Origin: Bacteroides fragilis NCTC 9343
Lineage (GTDB): Bacteria; Bacteroidota; Bacteroidia; Bacteroidales; Bacteroidaceae
NCBI RefSeq assembly: GCF_000025985.1
Contig: NC_003228.3
Span: 2,170,001-2,234,000, forward strand
DNA: 64,000 nt
Direction of reading: 5' to 3'
Shown here: piece by piece, positions 41,582-50,815 of the stretch
Position numbering within the stretch: the stretch's first letter is position 1
Layout of the letters: each line of letters begins with the position of its first letter
The notes under the pieces: model-generated
Told to the model about the DNA's origin: nothing
Seen by the model: only the letters and a program-made list of their open reading frames with translations
Databases searched by the model: none
Made by a program: the position numbers and the translations under genes

Positions 41582-42106
41582 ATGTCTGAACAACAGAAGT
41601 ATTGGTTTGCCGCCCGTACCCGAGATAAACAAGAGTTTGCTATTCGTGACTCTCTTGAAAAATTGAAGACTGAACTTGATCTCAATTACTATCTTCCCAC
41701 TCAGTTTGTCATCCGGCAGTTGAAATATCGTCGAAAACGGGTGGAAGTCCCTGTTATTAAGAATCTTATCTTCATCCAAGCTACCAAGCAAGATGCTTGT
41801 GATATTTCTAATAAATACAATATCCAGCTTTTTTATATGAAAGACCTGCTTACCAGGGCTATGCTGATAGTTCCTGATAAACAGATGCAGGACTTCATAT
41901 TTGTCATGGATTTAGATCCGAATGGCGTCAGTTTCGATAATGACCATTTATCTGTCGGTAGCAGGGTTCAGGTAGTTAAAGGTGATTTCTGTGGTGTCGA
42001 GGGCGAACTTGCCAGCGAGGCCAACAAAACTTATGTTGTTATTCGTATTGCCGGTGTATTGAGCGCCAGCGTCAAAGTTCCTAAAAGTTATTTACGTGTC
42101 ATTTAA
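41582..42106 (+). CDS. upxY: UpxY, NusG-like antitermination factor of capsule locus
   Basis: This 174-residue NusG paralogue has an N-terminal NGN domain (YWFAARTRDKQEFAIRDSLEKL, VIKNLIFIQATKQ) and a C-terminal KOW motif (GSRVQVVKGDFCGVEGELA). Each B. fragilis capsule locus begins with its own UpxY, which prevents early termination in the 5' leader of that locus. It is first in the operon, 127 bp after the invertible segment and 48 bp after the leader hairpin, and directly followed by upxZ (3 bp gap). Confidence 0.95.
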   Translation: MSEQQKYWFAARTRDKQEFAIRDSLEKLKTELDLNYYLPTQFVIRQLKYRRKRVEVPVIKNLIFIQATKQDACDISNKYNIQLFYMKDLLTRAMLIVPDKQMQDFIFVMDLDPNGVSFDNDHLSVGSRVQVVKGDFCGVEGELASEANKTYVVIRIAGVLSASVKVPKSYLRVI

Positions 42107-42109
42107 GTT

Positions 42110-42595
42110 ATGAATACACTCACTTCTCAAATTGAACAATTACAGAGTCTCGCGCACGAGTTACTCTATTTAGGTGTGGATGGTGCTCCTATTTATACCG
42201 ATCATTTCCGTCAGTTGAACAAAGAAGTTTTAGAACAATCCGATGCGTTGTATCCTCAGCGTGGTGCTACTCCCGAAGAGGAAGCAAACATCTGTCTGGC
42301 ATTATTGATGGGTTACAATGCAACCATCTATAATCAGGGTGACAAGGAGGAGAAAAAGCAAGTTGTTCTCAATCGTTGTTGGGACGTGCTTGACCAACTT
42401 CCTGCTACTTTATTGAAATGCCAGTTGTTGACTTATTGTTATGGTGAGGTGTTTGAAGAGGAGTTGGCGAAAGAGGCGCATACTATCATAGAAAGTTGGA
42501 GCAATCGAGAACTTTTAAAAGCTGAAAAAGAAATAGCTGAAAGTTTGAATAATTTGGAAGCTAATCCATATCCGTACAGCGAACTACACGAATGA
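42110..42595 (+). CDS. upxZ: UpxZ, inhibitor of other loci's UpxY
   Basis: This 161-residue helical protein has the UpxZ pattern: HELLYLGVDGAPIYTDHFRQLN, then EEEANICLALLMGYNATIYNQGD and NRCWDVLDQLPATLLKCQLLTYCYGEV. By established work UpxZ proteins block UpxY of heterologous capsule loci, so mostly one capsule is made per cell. Its stop overlaps the next start (ATGA). Confidence 0.93.
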   Translation: MNTLTSQIEQLQSLAHELLYLGVDGAPIYTDHFRQLNKEVLEQSDALYPQRGATPEEEANICLALLMGYNATIYNQGDKEEKKQVVLNRCWDVLDQLPATLLKCQLLTYCYGEVFEEELAKEAHTIIESWSNRELLKAEKEIAESLNNLEANPYPYSELHE

Positions 42596-43875
42596 TTCGT
42601 TCCTTTCTTTCCCGTTCTCCCCTTTACGTTTTGGCTCTCTATGCCAGCGTTTTGATTTTTCTGGTTTATACTTGTGCCTATGCCTACCGTAAGCCATTTA
42701 CCGCAGCCATTTATGAAGGTGAGATTCTTTGGGGATTCGATGTCAAAATCCTGTATGTCCTTTCTGAGATTATCGGCTACGCCCTTTCCAAGTTCATCGG
42801 TGTTCGTATTCTGCCTTCGATGAAAGCGGGTCACCGCATCTATTATATAATAGGGCTGCTTACTTTTTCCGAAGTTGCTTTGTTGGGTTTTGCACTTCTT
42901 CCGGTTCCTTTGAAGGTGTGTTCTATTTTTCTGAGCGGTCTTCCCCTGGGTATGATCTGGGGTGTCATTTTTAGCTATATCGAAGGACGTCGTATCAGTG
43001 AAATATTGAATGTCGGGCTGAGCGTTGCTTTGATAGTCTCTTCCGGTTTGGTGAAAACCTTGGGACAATTCGTGATGGATAATTTGCATGTGTCGGAATA
43101 TTGGATGCCTTTTACCACCGGTTTGTTGGTATACCCTGTTATGTTGCTTTGCAGCTGGCTTCTCAATCAGATTCCGGCTCCCAATGAGCAAGATATCATA
43201 CAGCGTACCAAACGTGCTCCGATGGATGGTAAAGACAGGCGTAAATTTTTGAGGCAATTCTTCTGGGGAATCTGCATGCTGGTTGTTTTTTACGGTGCCC
43301 TGACCGTGTTCCGTGAGCTTCGTGACTCTTTCGCTGCCGATATTTGGAAGGAGCTCCATATTGAGGGTGCAATGATCTTTACTCAGACAGAGGTTCCCAT
43401 TGCCGCTTTTGTCCTTGTACTGATGTTCCTGATTGTGTTTGTCCGTAATAACCGTTTGGCTCTTAATATCATTTATTGCATTGCCGTCACAGGCGGTTCC
43501 TTAATGGTTTTTTCCACATTGCTTTATGTGTACGGTTTTCTTTCTCCTATTTGGTGGATGATTCTTTCCGGTCTTGGTCTGTATATGGGGTATATTCCTT
43601 TCACTTACCTGATAGAACGCCTGATTGCTTCCCTTAGGGTGGTTAGTACGGCTGTTTTTATTATTTATTTGGCCGATTCTTTCGGCTATCTGGGCACTAC
43701 GGGTGTGTTTATGGTCAAGAACTTCGTTTCTGCTGACATTTCCTGGACTGTCATGCTAATGCGTACTGCCCTTTTTTCAGGATTTGTTTCTGTCCTGTCG
43801 ATTTTTGCGATTTACTGTTATTTCAAGCAACAATTGAATTCACTTATATTAATTCCCTCTGAAATTCATGATTAA
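42592..43875 (+). CDS. DUF5690 (MFS-like) integral membrane protein
   Basis: This 427-residue polytopic membrane protein has about 12 helices. It begins YVLALYASVLIFLVYTCAYAYRKPF, followed by VLSEIIGYALSKFIGVRILPSM, the DUF5690 signature. It resembles major-facilitator transporters. It is placed directly before the phosphonate genes and overlaps the nucleotidyltransferase by 8 bp, so it may move a phosphonate or a lipid-linked intermediate. That role is inferred from context only. Confidence 0.8.
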   Translation: MIRSFLSRSPLYVLALYASVLIFLVYTCAYAYRKPFTAAIYEGEILWGFDVKILYVLSEIIGYALSKFIGVRILPSMKAGHRIYYIIGLLTFSEVALLGFALLPVPLKVCSIFLSGLPLGMIWGVIFSYIEGRRISEILNVGLSVALIVSSGLVKTLGQFVMDNLHVSEYWMPFTTGLLVYPVMLLCSWLLNQIPAPNEQDIIQRTKRAPMDGKDRRKFLRQFFWGICMLVVFYGALTVFRELRDSFAADIWKELHIEGAMIFTQTEVPIAAFVLVLMFLIVFVRNNRLALNIIYCIAVTGGSLMVFSTLLYVYGFLSPIWWMILSGLGLYMGYIPFTYLIERLIASLRVVSTAVFIIYLADSFGYLGTTGVFMVKNFVSADISWTVMLMRTALFSGFVSVLSIFAIYCYFKQQLNSLILIPSEIHD

Positions 43876-44587
43876 AACAGCAATGATCATGGCTGCCGGT
43901 CTTGGTACCCGCTTCGGGCATTATACCGAGCTTGTGCCCAAAGGTTTTGTGGAGGTTGGTGGAAAACCTATGATTATCCGCTCTATCGAAACCCTTCTTT
44001 CCTGCGGTATCGAACGTATCATCCTCGGTACGGGTTATAAAAAAGAGGCTTATGAAGCCCTTCAGGCGGATTTCCCCCAGATAGAGACCTGTTTCAGTCC
44101 CCGTTATGCCGATACTAACAGTATGTACACTCTGTACAATACGCGTGACGTGATAGGCGATGACAATTTCCTGCTGCTTGAATCGGACCTTGTTTTTGAA
44201 CGCAAGGCCATCCTCTCGCTACTGGATGACGAATTCCCGGATGTGATGCTTGTCTCTTCTCTGACCAAGTTCCAGGATCAGTATTATGTGGAATATGACC
44301 GCAATCACATCCTTACTTCCTGTTCGGTAGACAAGAACGCCCTTGAGGCAAAAGGCGAGCTGGTCGGTATCCATAAACTTTCCAATACTTTCTACCGCCG
44401 GATGTGCGCCGATTATGCGACCATCCTGGAGTCCCAGCCTAAACTGGGTTACGAGTACGAACTGCTCCGCATGTCCCGTTCCGTTTCCCCTGTCCGTGTG
44501 CTCAGGGTGGAGGGTCTTAAATGGTATGAAATCGATGATGAAGCCGACCTTTCGTATGCCGAGGAGCACATCATCCGCTATTGTTAA
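43868..44587 (+). CDS. Nucleotidyltransferase, probable phosphonate cytidylyltransferase (PntC-like)
   Basis: This 239-residue GT-A-like nucleotidyltransferase has the N-terminal signature MAAGLGTRFGHYTELVPKGFVEVGGKPM, with the G-x-G-T-R loop and the Lys of the PKG turn, and metal Asp in LLLESDLVFE. It sits immediately before PEP mutase, phosphonopyruvate decarboxylase and AEP transaminase. That context fits the known PntC activity of forming CMP-2-aminoethylphosphonate from CTP. The closely related phosphocholine cytidylyltransferases are the main alternative. Confidence 0.78.
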   Translation: MIKTAMIMAAGLGTRFGHYTELVPKGFVEVGGKPMIIRSIETLLSCGIERIILGTGYKKEAYEALQADFPQIETCFSPRYADTNSMYTLYNTRDVIGDDNFLLLESDLVFERKAILSLLDDEFPDVMLVSSLTKFQDQYYVEYDRNHILTSCSVDKNALEAKGELVGIHKLSNTFYRRMCADYATILESQPKLGYEYELLRMSRSVSPVRVLRVEGLKWYEIDDEADLSYAEEHIIRYC

Positions 44588-44606
44588 AAACAAATCTTTT
44601 CCATAT

Positions 44607-45908
44607 ATGAACAAGAAAATCTATGTCGGTATGACCGCGGATATCATGCATCCGGGGCTGATCCATATTATTCATGAAGCTACTAAATACGGTGATGTCA
44701 TCGTCGGTCTGCTGACGGACAAGGCCATCGCCGAACACAAACGCCTCCCTTACCTTACCTATGATCAGCGTAAGGAGGTTGTTGAGAATATCAAGGGGGT
44801 TTGCGAGGTTGTTCCCCAGGAGGATTGGAGCTATGTTCCGAATCTGGAAAAACTCAAGCCTGACTATATCATCCACGGTGACGACTGGAAAACGGGTCCG
44901 TTGCGCGAGGTGCGCGAACAGGTTTTTGAGGTGATGAACGCCCAGGGGGGCAAGGTAATCGAGATCCCTTATACCCGGGGCATCAACTCCTCCTCGCTCG
45001 ACAAGGATATCAAGGCGATCGGGACTACCCCTGACGTACGTCTTAAGTCCCTCCGCCGCCTGATCCAGGCCAAGCCTGTGGTCCGTATCCTGGAGGCTCA
45101 CGACGGTCTTTGCGGTCTGATTATTGAGAATCTTGAAGTCCAGAAGGGTGATAAGCGCGAGGTCTTTGACGGCATGTGGTCCAGCAGCCTGACCGACTCC
45201 ACGAGTAAGGGTAAACCGGATATTGAAGCGGTCGACCTTACCACCCGTTTACAGGACCTGAACAATATCCTTGAATGTACCACCAAGCCTATTATTTTTG
45301 ATGGAGACACGGGTGGCAAGATCGAACACTTTGTCTTTACTGTGCGCACTCTGGAACGTCACGGCATTTCTGCGGTAATCATTGAAGATAAAGTCGGTCT
45401 GAAGAAGAATTCCCTTTTTGGTACTGACGCTATCCAGACTCAGGATAGTATCGAGGGTTTCTGCGATAAGATCAGAGCAGGGAAGAATGCCCAGGTCACC
45501 GGTGACTTTATGATCATTGCGCGTATCGAAAGCCTTATTGCCGGCAAACCCATGAGTGACGCCCTCGAACGTGCTTATGCCTATGTACAGGCGGGTGCGG
45601 ACGGCATCATGATCCACAGCAAGGATAAGTCGGGTGAGGATATCCGTGAGTTCTGCCGGACTTTCCGCAAAGAATACGCCCATGTTCCCATTGTCGTTGT
45701 TCCGACGACTTATGACCATGTGCACGAATCCGAACTTCACGAATGGGGTGCCAACGTAGTCATTTACGCCAACCACCTTCTCCGTGCCGCTTACCCGGCC
45801 ATGATGAACGTGGCCAGGACCATCCTTGAAAACGAGCGCGCCGAGGAGGTCCGTCCGCTTTGTATGCCTATCAAGGAAATTCTGGAATTGATTCCGGGCA
45901 CTAAATAA
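44607..45908 (+). CDS. aepX: Phosphoenolpyruvate mutase with N-terminal cytidylyltransferase-like domain
   Basis: The 433-residue product is read from the ATG at 44607 (MNKKIYVGMTADIMHPG); earlier in-frame codons overlap the previous gene. An N-terminal CTP_transf_like domain covers about residues 1-135. The C-terminal part (about 145-433) is a PEP mutase/isocitrate lyase-like TIM barrel with DGDTGG and the PEP mutase signature EDKVGLKKNS. It converts PEP to phosphonopyruvate, the entry step of phosphonate synthesis. Oddly, the HxGH motif of the N-terminal domain reads HPGL (second His lost), suggesting it is not active as a nucleotidyltransferase. Confidence 0.93.
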   Translation: MNKKIYVGMTADIMHPGLIHIIHEATKYGDVIVGLLTDKAIAEHKRLPYLTYDQRKEVVENIKGVCEVVPQEDWSYVPNLEKLKPDYIIHGDDWKTGPLREVREQVFEVMNAQGGKVIEIPYTRGINSSSLDKDIKAIGTTPDVRLKSLRRLIQAKPVVRILEAHDGLCGLIIENLEVQKGDKREVFDGMWSSSLTDSTSKGKPDIEAVDLTTRLQDLNNILECTTKPIIFDGDTGGKIEHFVFTVRTLERHGISAVIIEDKVGLKKNSLFGTDAIQTQDSIEGFCDKIRAGKNAQVTGDFMIIARIESLIAGKPMSDALERAYAYVQAGADGIMIHSKDKSGEDIREFCRTFRKEYAHVPIVVVPTTYDHVHESELHEWGANVVIYANHLLRAAYPAMMNVARTILENERAEEVRPLCMPIKEILELIPGTK

Positions 45909-45919
45909 ATCAGACGGTT

Positions 45920-47056
45920 ATGGTAAGTGTAGAAAAGATATACGATACGTTCCTTCATCACGGTGTTGACTTCTTTACGGGTGTTCCCGATTCCCTTTTG
46001 AAGAATATTTGCGCCTATATCACGGATCATGCTCCGCGTGGTAAGCATATCATCGCCGCCAATGAAGGTTCCGCGGTGGGCATTGCCTGCGGTTATTATA
46101 TGGCTTCTGGCAACGTTCCTTTGGTTTATATGCAGAACTCCGGTCTGGGAAATACGGTGAATCCCCTCTTGTCCCTTGCGGACGAGAAAGTGTACAGCCT
46201 TCCTCTTCTTTTGCTGGTCGGCTGGCGCGGTGAGCCCGGCACAAAAGACGAACCCCAGCATAAGAAGCAGGGCGAGGTTACCCTTGATCTTCTGAAAGCC
46301 ATGAAAATTCCTTTTATAATTCTGGATACGGATGAAGACGAGGCCCTGGCGCAGATCCATGACGCGGTTGTCTCGGCGAAGAGCCGGTCGATTCCCCATG
46401 CGATTGTCATCCGTAAAGATACGTTTGGAAAATATAAATTGCGTCAGGAAGCCTTGAATGACTATCCTCTGTCCCGCGAGGAGGCGCTAATGCAGGTTGT
46501 CGACCACCTCGGGGACAATGACATTGTGGTTTCCACCACGGGCAAGCTCTCCCGTGAGCTTTTCGAGTACCGTGAATCGAAAGGGCAGGGGCACGCAAGG
46601 GATTTCCTAACTGTGGGTTCCATGGGTCACAGTTCTTCCATTGCCCTGGGGATTGCCCTTGAGAAGCCTGACCGCCGTGTCTACTGTCTTGACGGTGACG
46701 GTGCCTTTATCATGCACATGGGTGCTGTCAGCAATATCGGCGATCTTTCTCCCAAGAATTACAGGCACGTCCTTTTCAACAACGGTGCCCATGAATCTGT
46801 CGGCGGTCAACCCACGCTCGGTTTCCGTCTGGATATCGCCTCGATAGCGAAAGGTTGCGGTTATGCGCATGTACTGACTGCCTCCGACAAGGAAGGGCTT
46901 TCGTGTGCGCTTGAGAAGCTGTCCGGCCTGTCCGGCCCGGTTCTTCTTGAAATTAAGGTCCGGATCGATTCACGTGATGATCTGGGTCGCCCTACGACTA
47001 CTCCGGTAGAGAATAAAGAGCATTTTATGGCATTTTTAAAAGATACGCATTCATGA
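45920..47056 (+). CDS. aepY: Phosphonopyruvate decarboxylase
   Basis: This 378-residue thiamine-diphosphate enzyme has the N-terminal domain FTGVPDSLLK, then AANEGSAVGIACGYYMASG (catalytic Glu in NEGSA) and PLVYMQNSGLGN. The ThDP-binding part is VGSMGHSSSIALG then CLDGDGAFIMHMG (GDG...N-type motif). It decarboxylates phosphonopyruvate to phosphonoacetaldehyde, pulling the unfavourable PEP mutase step forward. It lies 11 bp after the mutase and overlaps phnW. Confidence 0.95.
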   Translation: MVSVEKIYDTFLHHGVDFFTGVPDSLLKNICAYITDHAPRGKHIIAANEGSAVGIACGYYMASGNVPLVYMQNSGLGNTVNPLLSLADEKVYSLPLLLLVGWRGEPGTKDEPQHKKQGEVTLDLLKAMKIPFIILDTDEDEALAQIHDAVVSAKSRSIPHAIVIRKDTFGKYKLRQEALNDYPLSREEALMQVVDHLGDNDIVVSTTGKLSRELFEYRESKGQGHARDFLTVGSMGHSSSIALGIALEKPDRRVYCLDGDGAFIMHMGAVSNIGDLSPKNYRHVLFNNGAHESVGGQPTLGFRLDIASIAKGCGYAHVLTASDKEGLSCALEKLSGLSGPVLLEIKVRIDSRDDLGRPTTTPVENKEHFMAFLKDTHS

Positions 47057-48153
47057 ATATCGAAAGAAAGATCCTTTTGAATCCGGGTCCCGCCACCACG
47101 ACGGATACGGTAAAGCTGGCGCAGGTTGTTCCCGATATCTGTCCGCGTGAGAAAGAGTTTGCGGGTATGATGAAACAGTTACGTGACGACCTGGTCCGCG
47201 TTGCGCATGGAGACCTCTCCAAACATACGGCCGTCCTGTTTTGCGGCTCGGGTACGATCAATATCGATATCTGCCTGAACTCTCTTCTTCCTGCGGATAA
47301 GAAAGTTCTGGTTGTCAATAACGGTGCCTATAGCACCCGTGCGGTGGAAGTCTGCGAATATTACGGTCTTCCCCATATCGATTTGAAGTTTTCCGTTTAC
47401 GAACTTCCCGACCTGTCGGTAATCGAAAAGACGCTTTCCGACAATCCGGACATCGCTTTGGTCTATACCACGCACCATGAAACGGGTACGGGTATCTTGA
47501 ACCCCATCCGTGAGATCGGAAAAATAGCCCATTCGCACGGTGCCGTTTTTGTTGTCGACACCACTTCCTCCCTGGGTATGATTCCTTTTGATATCGGGAA
47601 GGATAATGTTGACTTTTGTATGGCTTCGGCTCAGAAAGGCCTTCAGGCCATGACGGGTCTTTCCTTTATCATAGGTGATGAATCCCTGATACGTGCTTCA
47701 AGGGATTATCCGAAACGCTCCTACTATTGTAACCTCTATTTACAATACGATTACTTTGAGAAGACGGGTGAGATGCATTTTACTCCTCCTGTTCAAACCG
47801 TTTACGCTGCCCGTCAGGCTCTTGATGAATATTTTGCAGTAGGTGAAGAGGCTAAATTCGCCCGTCACAAGAGGGTCTTTGAAGCCATCCATAAAGGTTT
47901 GCAAGAGCTTGGTCTTCAGTATGCGATCAAACGTGAATGGCAGTCGGGTCTTGTTGTTTCTGTATTGTATCCTGATGATCCCCTCTGGGATTTTGATAAG
48001 GTTCATGATTACTGCTATGAACGTGGCTTTACGATCTACCCGGGTAAGATTTCCACAACGAATACATTCCGGCTTTGTGCGTTGGGAGAGATTGATGTGG
48101 AGGATATTGAGAGGTTCTTTGAGGTGATGAGGGAGGCTGTTTTAAAATACTAG
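47053..48153 (+). CDS. phnW: 2-aminoethylphosphonate transaminase
   Basis: This 366-residue PLP enzyme of the class V aminotransferase fold begins with LLNPGPATTTDTVK. It has VFVVDTTSSLGM (PLP-binding Asp) and the Schiff-base lysine in ASAQKGLQAMTG. Here it acts in the biosynthetic direction, making 2-aminoethylphosphonate (AEP) from phosphonoacetaldehyde. Its start overlaps aepY (ATGA). It completes the AEP pathway; downstream genes are AT-rich and of another compositional type. Confidence 0.94.
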   Translation: MNIERKILLNPGPATTTDTVKLAQVVPDICPREKEFAGMMKQLRDDLVRVAHGDLSKHTAVLFCGSGTINIDICLNSLLPADKKVLVVNNGAYSTRAVEVCEYYGLPHIDLKFSVYELPDLSVIEKTLSDNPDIALVYTTHHETGTGILNPIREIGKIAHSHGAVFVVDTTSSLGMIPFDIGKDNVDFCMASAQKGLQAMTGLSFIIGDESLIRASRDYPKRSYYCNLYLQYDYFEKTGEMHFTPPVQTVYAARQALDEYFAVGEEAKFARHKRVFEAIHKGLQELGLQYAIKREWQSGLVVSVLYPDDPLWDFDKVHDYCYERGFTIYPGKISTTNTFRLCALGEIDVEDIERFFEVMREAVLKY

Positions 48154-48172
48154 AGAAATTGTCAATTGGGAT

Positions 48173-49666
48173 ATGAAAGATAAAAAAAATGTAGTAAAAT
48201 GGAATTTTGTATTTTATCTCTTGGAATTTTTGTATACAATTTTAGTTGGGATTATTTTGGTTCCGTTGTATTTGAAATATATTCCAAAGGATTTATATGG
48301 TTTCTGGCTAGCTACTGGTAATATATTGTCTATTTTAACTCTTATCAATCCTGGGTTTTCAGATGTGATACAACAAAAAGTTGCATATTGTTATGGATTA
48401 CATGATTATAAAAAAATAGGATTATATACCGTTTCAGGTATTTGTCTTACGTTTGTTTTTTCATTAATTGTTTTGATAATCGGAGTAGTAGTTAACCTTT
48501 TAATAGGTAGTATATTTACAATGCAAGCTAATTATTTATATGAATTAAAAATAGCTTTTGGCTTAATGCTTGTTGGTACATTTTTAACTATTAATTATTA
48601 TTCCTTTTCTTCTATATTATATGCTTTTCTTAGTAGTAAGTCAATCGGGCTAATTGTACTTCTAGGCAATAGTTTAGGTACTTTAATATCTATTTATCTT
48701 ATTATCCATGGATATGGTCTAATAGCTTTGGGAATTGCATCAGTTGTTCGAGGAGGTGTTTTTTTGTCATGTAGTGTTGGCTATGTAATATTTAAATTTC
48801 GAAAAAAGAAAATAAAAATTGTATTTGATTTAAATAATGTTAAGGAGATCTTTTCTTTTTCTATATATAATTTTTTAGGTAAAACAGGACAAACATTGTT
48901 GACTAATATGAATTCTTTCTTGACTGCTAAGTTTGTTTCTCCTATTGACGCTGCAAATTTGAGATTTACTCAAACTGTGCCGGAATTTGGTAAAGTTTTA
49001 GTTTTAAGATTTTTATATTCTGTTGCTCCTATTATTCCTAATTTGTTAGCAGCTAAGGGGTTGGAGTCTATTAGAATAAAGCTTTTGAATATTGTGTATT
49101 TTTTGATTTCCTTTATTTTCTTAGTATGTATTGGTTTTTATCTATTGAATGAACAATTTATATATTTATGGCTTGGTGAGAACAATTTTTCAGGGAAAAT
49201 AATTAATTTTTTTATCATTATTTTATTGTTTTTTTCTTCTATAAACAAGGTCTGTTTTCAGTTTCTTTTTGCATTAGGAGATATAAAGAAAAGCAATAAG
49301 ATTTTATTTTACCAATCTTTGTTGTATTTACCTATTGCTGTTTTTACAACGAAATTTTGTGGAATAATTGGTTTATTGTTATCTGGAATATTAGTAGAAT
49401 TATTGGCACTATTCATTTTCTTCTTTCCTAAAATGGTTGATATTCTTAATATTTCGAAAATAGATATTAGAAAGAAACTTTTTGTGGAGTTAACCAAAAT
49501 ATCTTTTGTTACGGTTATTACATTATTAATAGGTTCTTGTGTCAAGTTCTCTAATCCTAGTTGGCTACTTTTCTTTGTGGAAATTGTTTTTATTGTATTA
49601 ACATTTTTTGTTTTGTTGTTTTTATGTTCAAAGACTTTTCGTAATTTATTGTCTATTTGTAAATAA
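48173..49666 (+). CDS. wzx: Wzx-type polysaccharide flippase
   Basis: This 497-residue membrane protein has about 12-14 hydrophobic segments (FVFYLLEFLYTILVGIILVP, LVLIIGVVVNLLIG and so on) and the MOP-superfamily pattern of O-antigen flippases (YIPKDLYGFWLATGNILS). It would move the undecaprenyl-linked repeat unit across the inner membrane. The base composition drops sharply to AT-rich at this gene, typical of imported capsule genes. Confidence 0.85.
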   Translation: MKDKKNVVKWNFVFYLLEFLYTILVGIILVPLYLKYIPKDLYGFWLATGNILSILTLINPGFSDVIQQKVAYCYGLHDYKKIGLYTVSGICLTFVFSLIVLIIGVVVNLLIGSIFTMQANYLYELKIAFGLMLVGTFLTINYYSFSSILYAFLSSKSIGLIVLLGNSLGTLISIYLIIHGYGLIALGIASVVRGGVFLSCSVGYVIFKFRKKKIKIVFDLNNVKEIFSFSIYNFLGKTGQTLLTNMNSFLTAKFVSPIDAANLRFTQTVPEFGKVLVLRFLYSVAPIIPNLLAAKGLESIRIKLLNIVYFLISFIFLVCIGFYLLNEQFIYLWLGENNFSGKIINFFIIILLFFSSINKVCFQFLFALGDIKKSNKILFYQSLLYLPIAVFTTKFCGIIGLLLSGILVELLALFIFFFPKMVDILNISKIDIRKKLFVELTKISFVTVITLLIGSCVKFSNPSWLLFFVEIVFIVLTFFVLLFLCSKTFRNLLSICK

Positions 49667-49669
49667 AAG

Positions 49670-50815
49670 ATGAAGATACTACTAGTTTTTATAGATATGA
49701 TACGTGTTGATCATTTATCATTATATAATGATAACATGGAGAAAACATCGTTGGATTTGTTTTTTGAAAATTTAGGAGGTACAATTCTAACTAACTGTTA
49801 TACACCTGCACCTGATACTCCAAGAAGTATAGCTTGTTTGCAAAGTGGCCTATTACCCTATTTGAATGGCTGCGATAGTCGTGTCAAATGGCCAAGATAT
49901 TTTATGAAACCTAATATAGAAACTATTTTTGATATTGCAGTAGGGTTAGGATATAAAGTAAATTTGTGTGCGACTAAATCTGATATTGAAACAGGGTTGT
50001 TTAAGTTTAAAGAAAATGAAAATATTAGTATATTTACTACTATTGAAGATTTTACTGATACTGTTCATTTGTCAGAAAATACATTGTCCTTAATTGCCAT
50101 TGATGATTATCATTCTGCCATTGATGATTATGGAGGAACCTCATTGGGAATTAAAGAAGGGCAGAAAGTGATATTATATTCTTTAAATAATTTTCTAACT
50201 CCAGATATCGTAAATAAATACGACTATTCGTTTTTCTTTTCAGACCATGGGCATGCTTTGCAGAGTGAAATTGTCATGCAAAAAAATAAACTAGAACTAC
50301 TTAGTGATGGAAGAACTAAACTTTTTATGTTCTATCATAATATTAATAATAAGAAAATAGTAAAAGATTCTAGGCTTGCTTCTATTTTGGATCTTTATGC
50401 CTCTATTGTTGATTTGATTGGTAGTGGAGATTTTAGGCAAGGTTTTTCCTTTTTTAGAGACAGTCAAAGAGATATACTTCATATAGAGGACCATGCTGAT
50501 TTTAGGGTGTCTCCAGAGCAAATTGTGAGTCAATGGCGAGTAATTTCAGATGAAATAGATATTAGGACTAATGTATTTGAAACTTTAAATAAAAAAGGAC
50601 AAATAATCGATATAAATGTGGTAAAAAAATATTTAGATAGTTTTTCCCCCTCGTTTTCTTATTATATGAAACAGATAGAGATTCTAAAAATGTATGAGAA
50701 AATGAAACAACGGAAAACGCATTATTTTAATGGGGTAAAGCGAGCTAATTGGTGGATCCGCTGTTATGTTAGAATTATAAATAGGTTATATATACTAATA
50801 AATAGATTGAAATGA
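49670..50815 (+). CDS. Sulfatase/alkaline-phosphatase-fold protein, candidate AEP transferase
   Basis: This 381-residue soluble protein has metal-binding residues of the sulfatase/alkaline phosphatase superfamily: LVFIDMIRVDHLSLYN (Asp9), a nucleophile region PAPDTPRSIACLQSG (Thr in place of the sulfatase Cys), and FFFSDHGHALQSE (Asp-His). No transmembrane helices are present, unlike EptA or LtaS enzymes. With a complete AEP pathway upstream and no LicD-type gene visible, it is the best candidate for attaching AEP or phosphonate groups to a sugar. A phosphoglycerol- or phosphoethanolamine-transferase role is the alternative. Confidence 0.6.
   Translation: MKILLVFIDMIRVDHLSLYNDNMEKTSLDLFFENLGGTILTNCYTPAPDTPRSIACLQSGLLPYLNGCDSRVKWPRYFMKPNIETIFDIAVGLGYKVNLCATKSDIETGLFKFKENENISIFTTIEDFTDTVHLSENTLSLIAIDDYHSAIDDYGGTSLGIKEGQKVILYSLNNFLTPDIVNKYDYSFFFSDHGHALQSEIVMQKNKLELLSDGRTKLFMFYHNINNKKIVKDSRLASILDLYASIVDLIGSGDFRQGFSFFRDSQRDILHIEDHADFRVSPEQIVSQWRVISDEIDIRTNVFETLNKKGQIIDINVVKKYLDSFSPSFSYYMKQIEILKMYEKMKQRKTHYFNGVKRANWWIRCYVRIINRLYILINRLK

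Noticed and set aside
42439..43359. A 306-codon open frame antisense to upxZ and the DUF5690 gene
   Set aside because: Both sense genes are clear family members and overlap neatly with their neighbours; the antisense frame lacks a promoter and protein-like composition.
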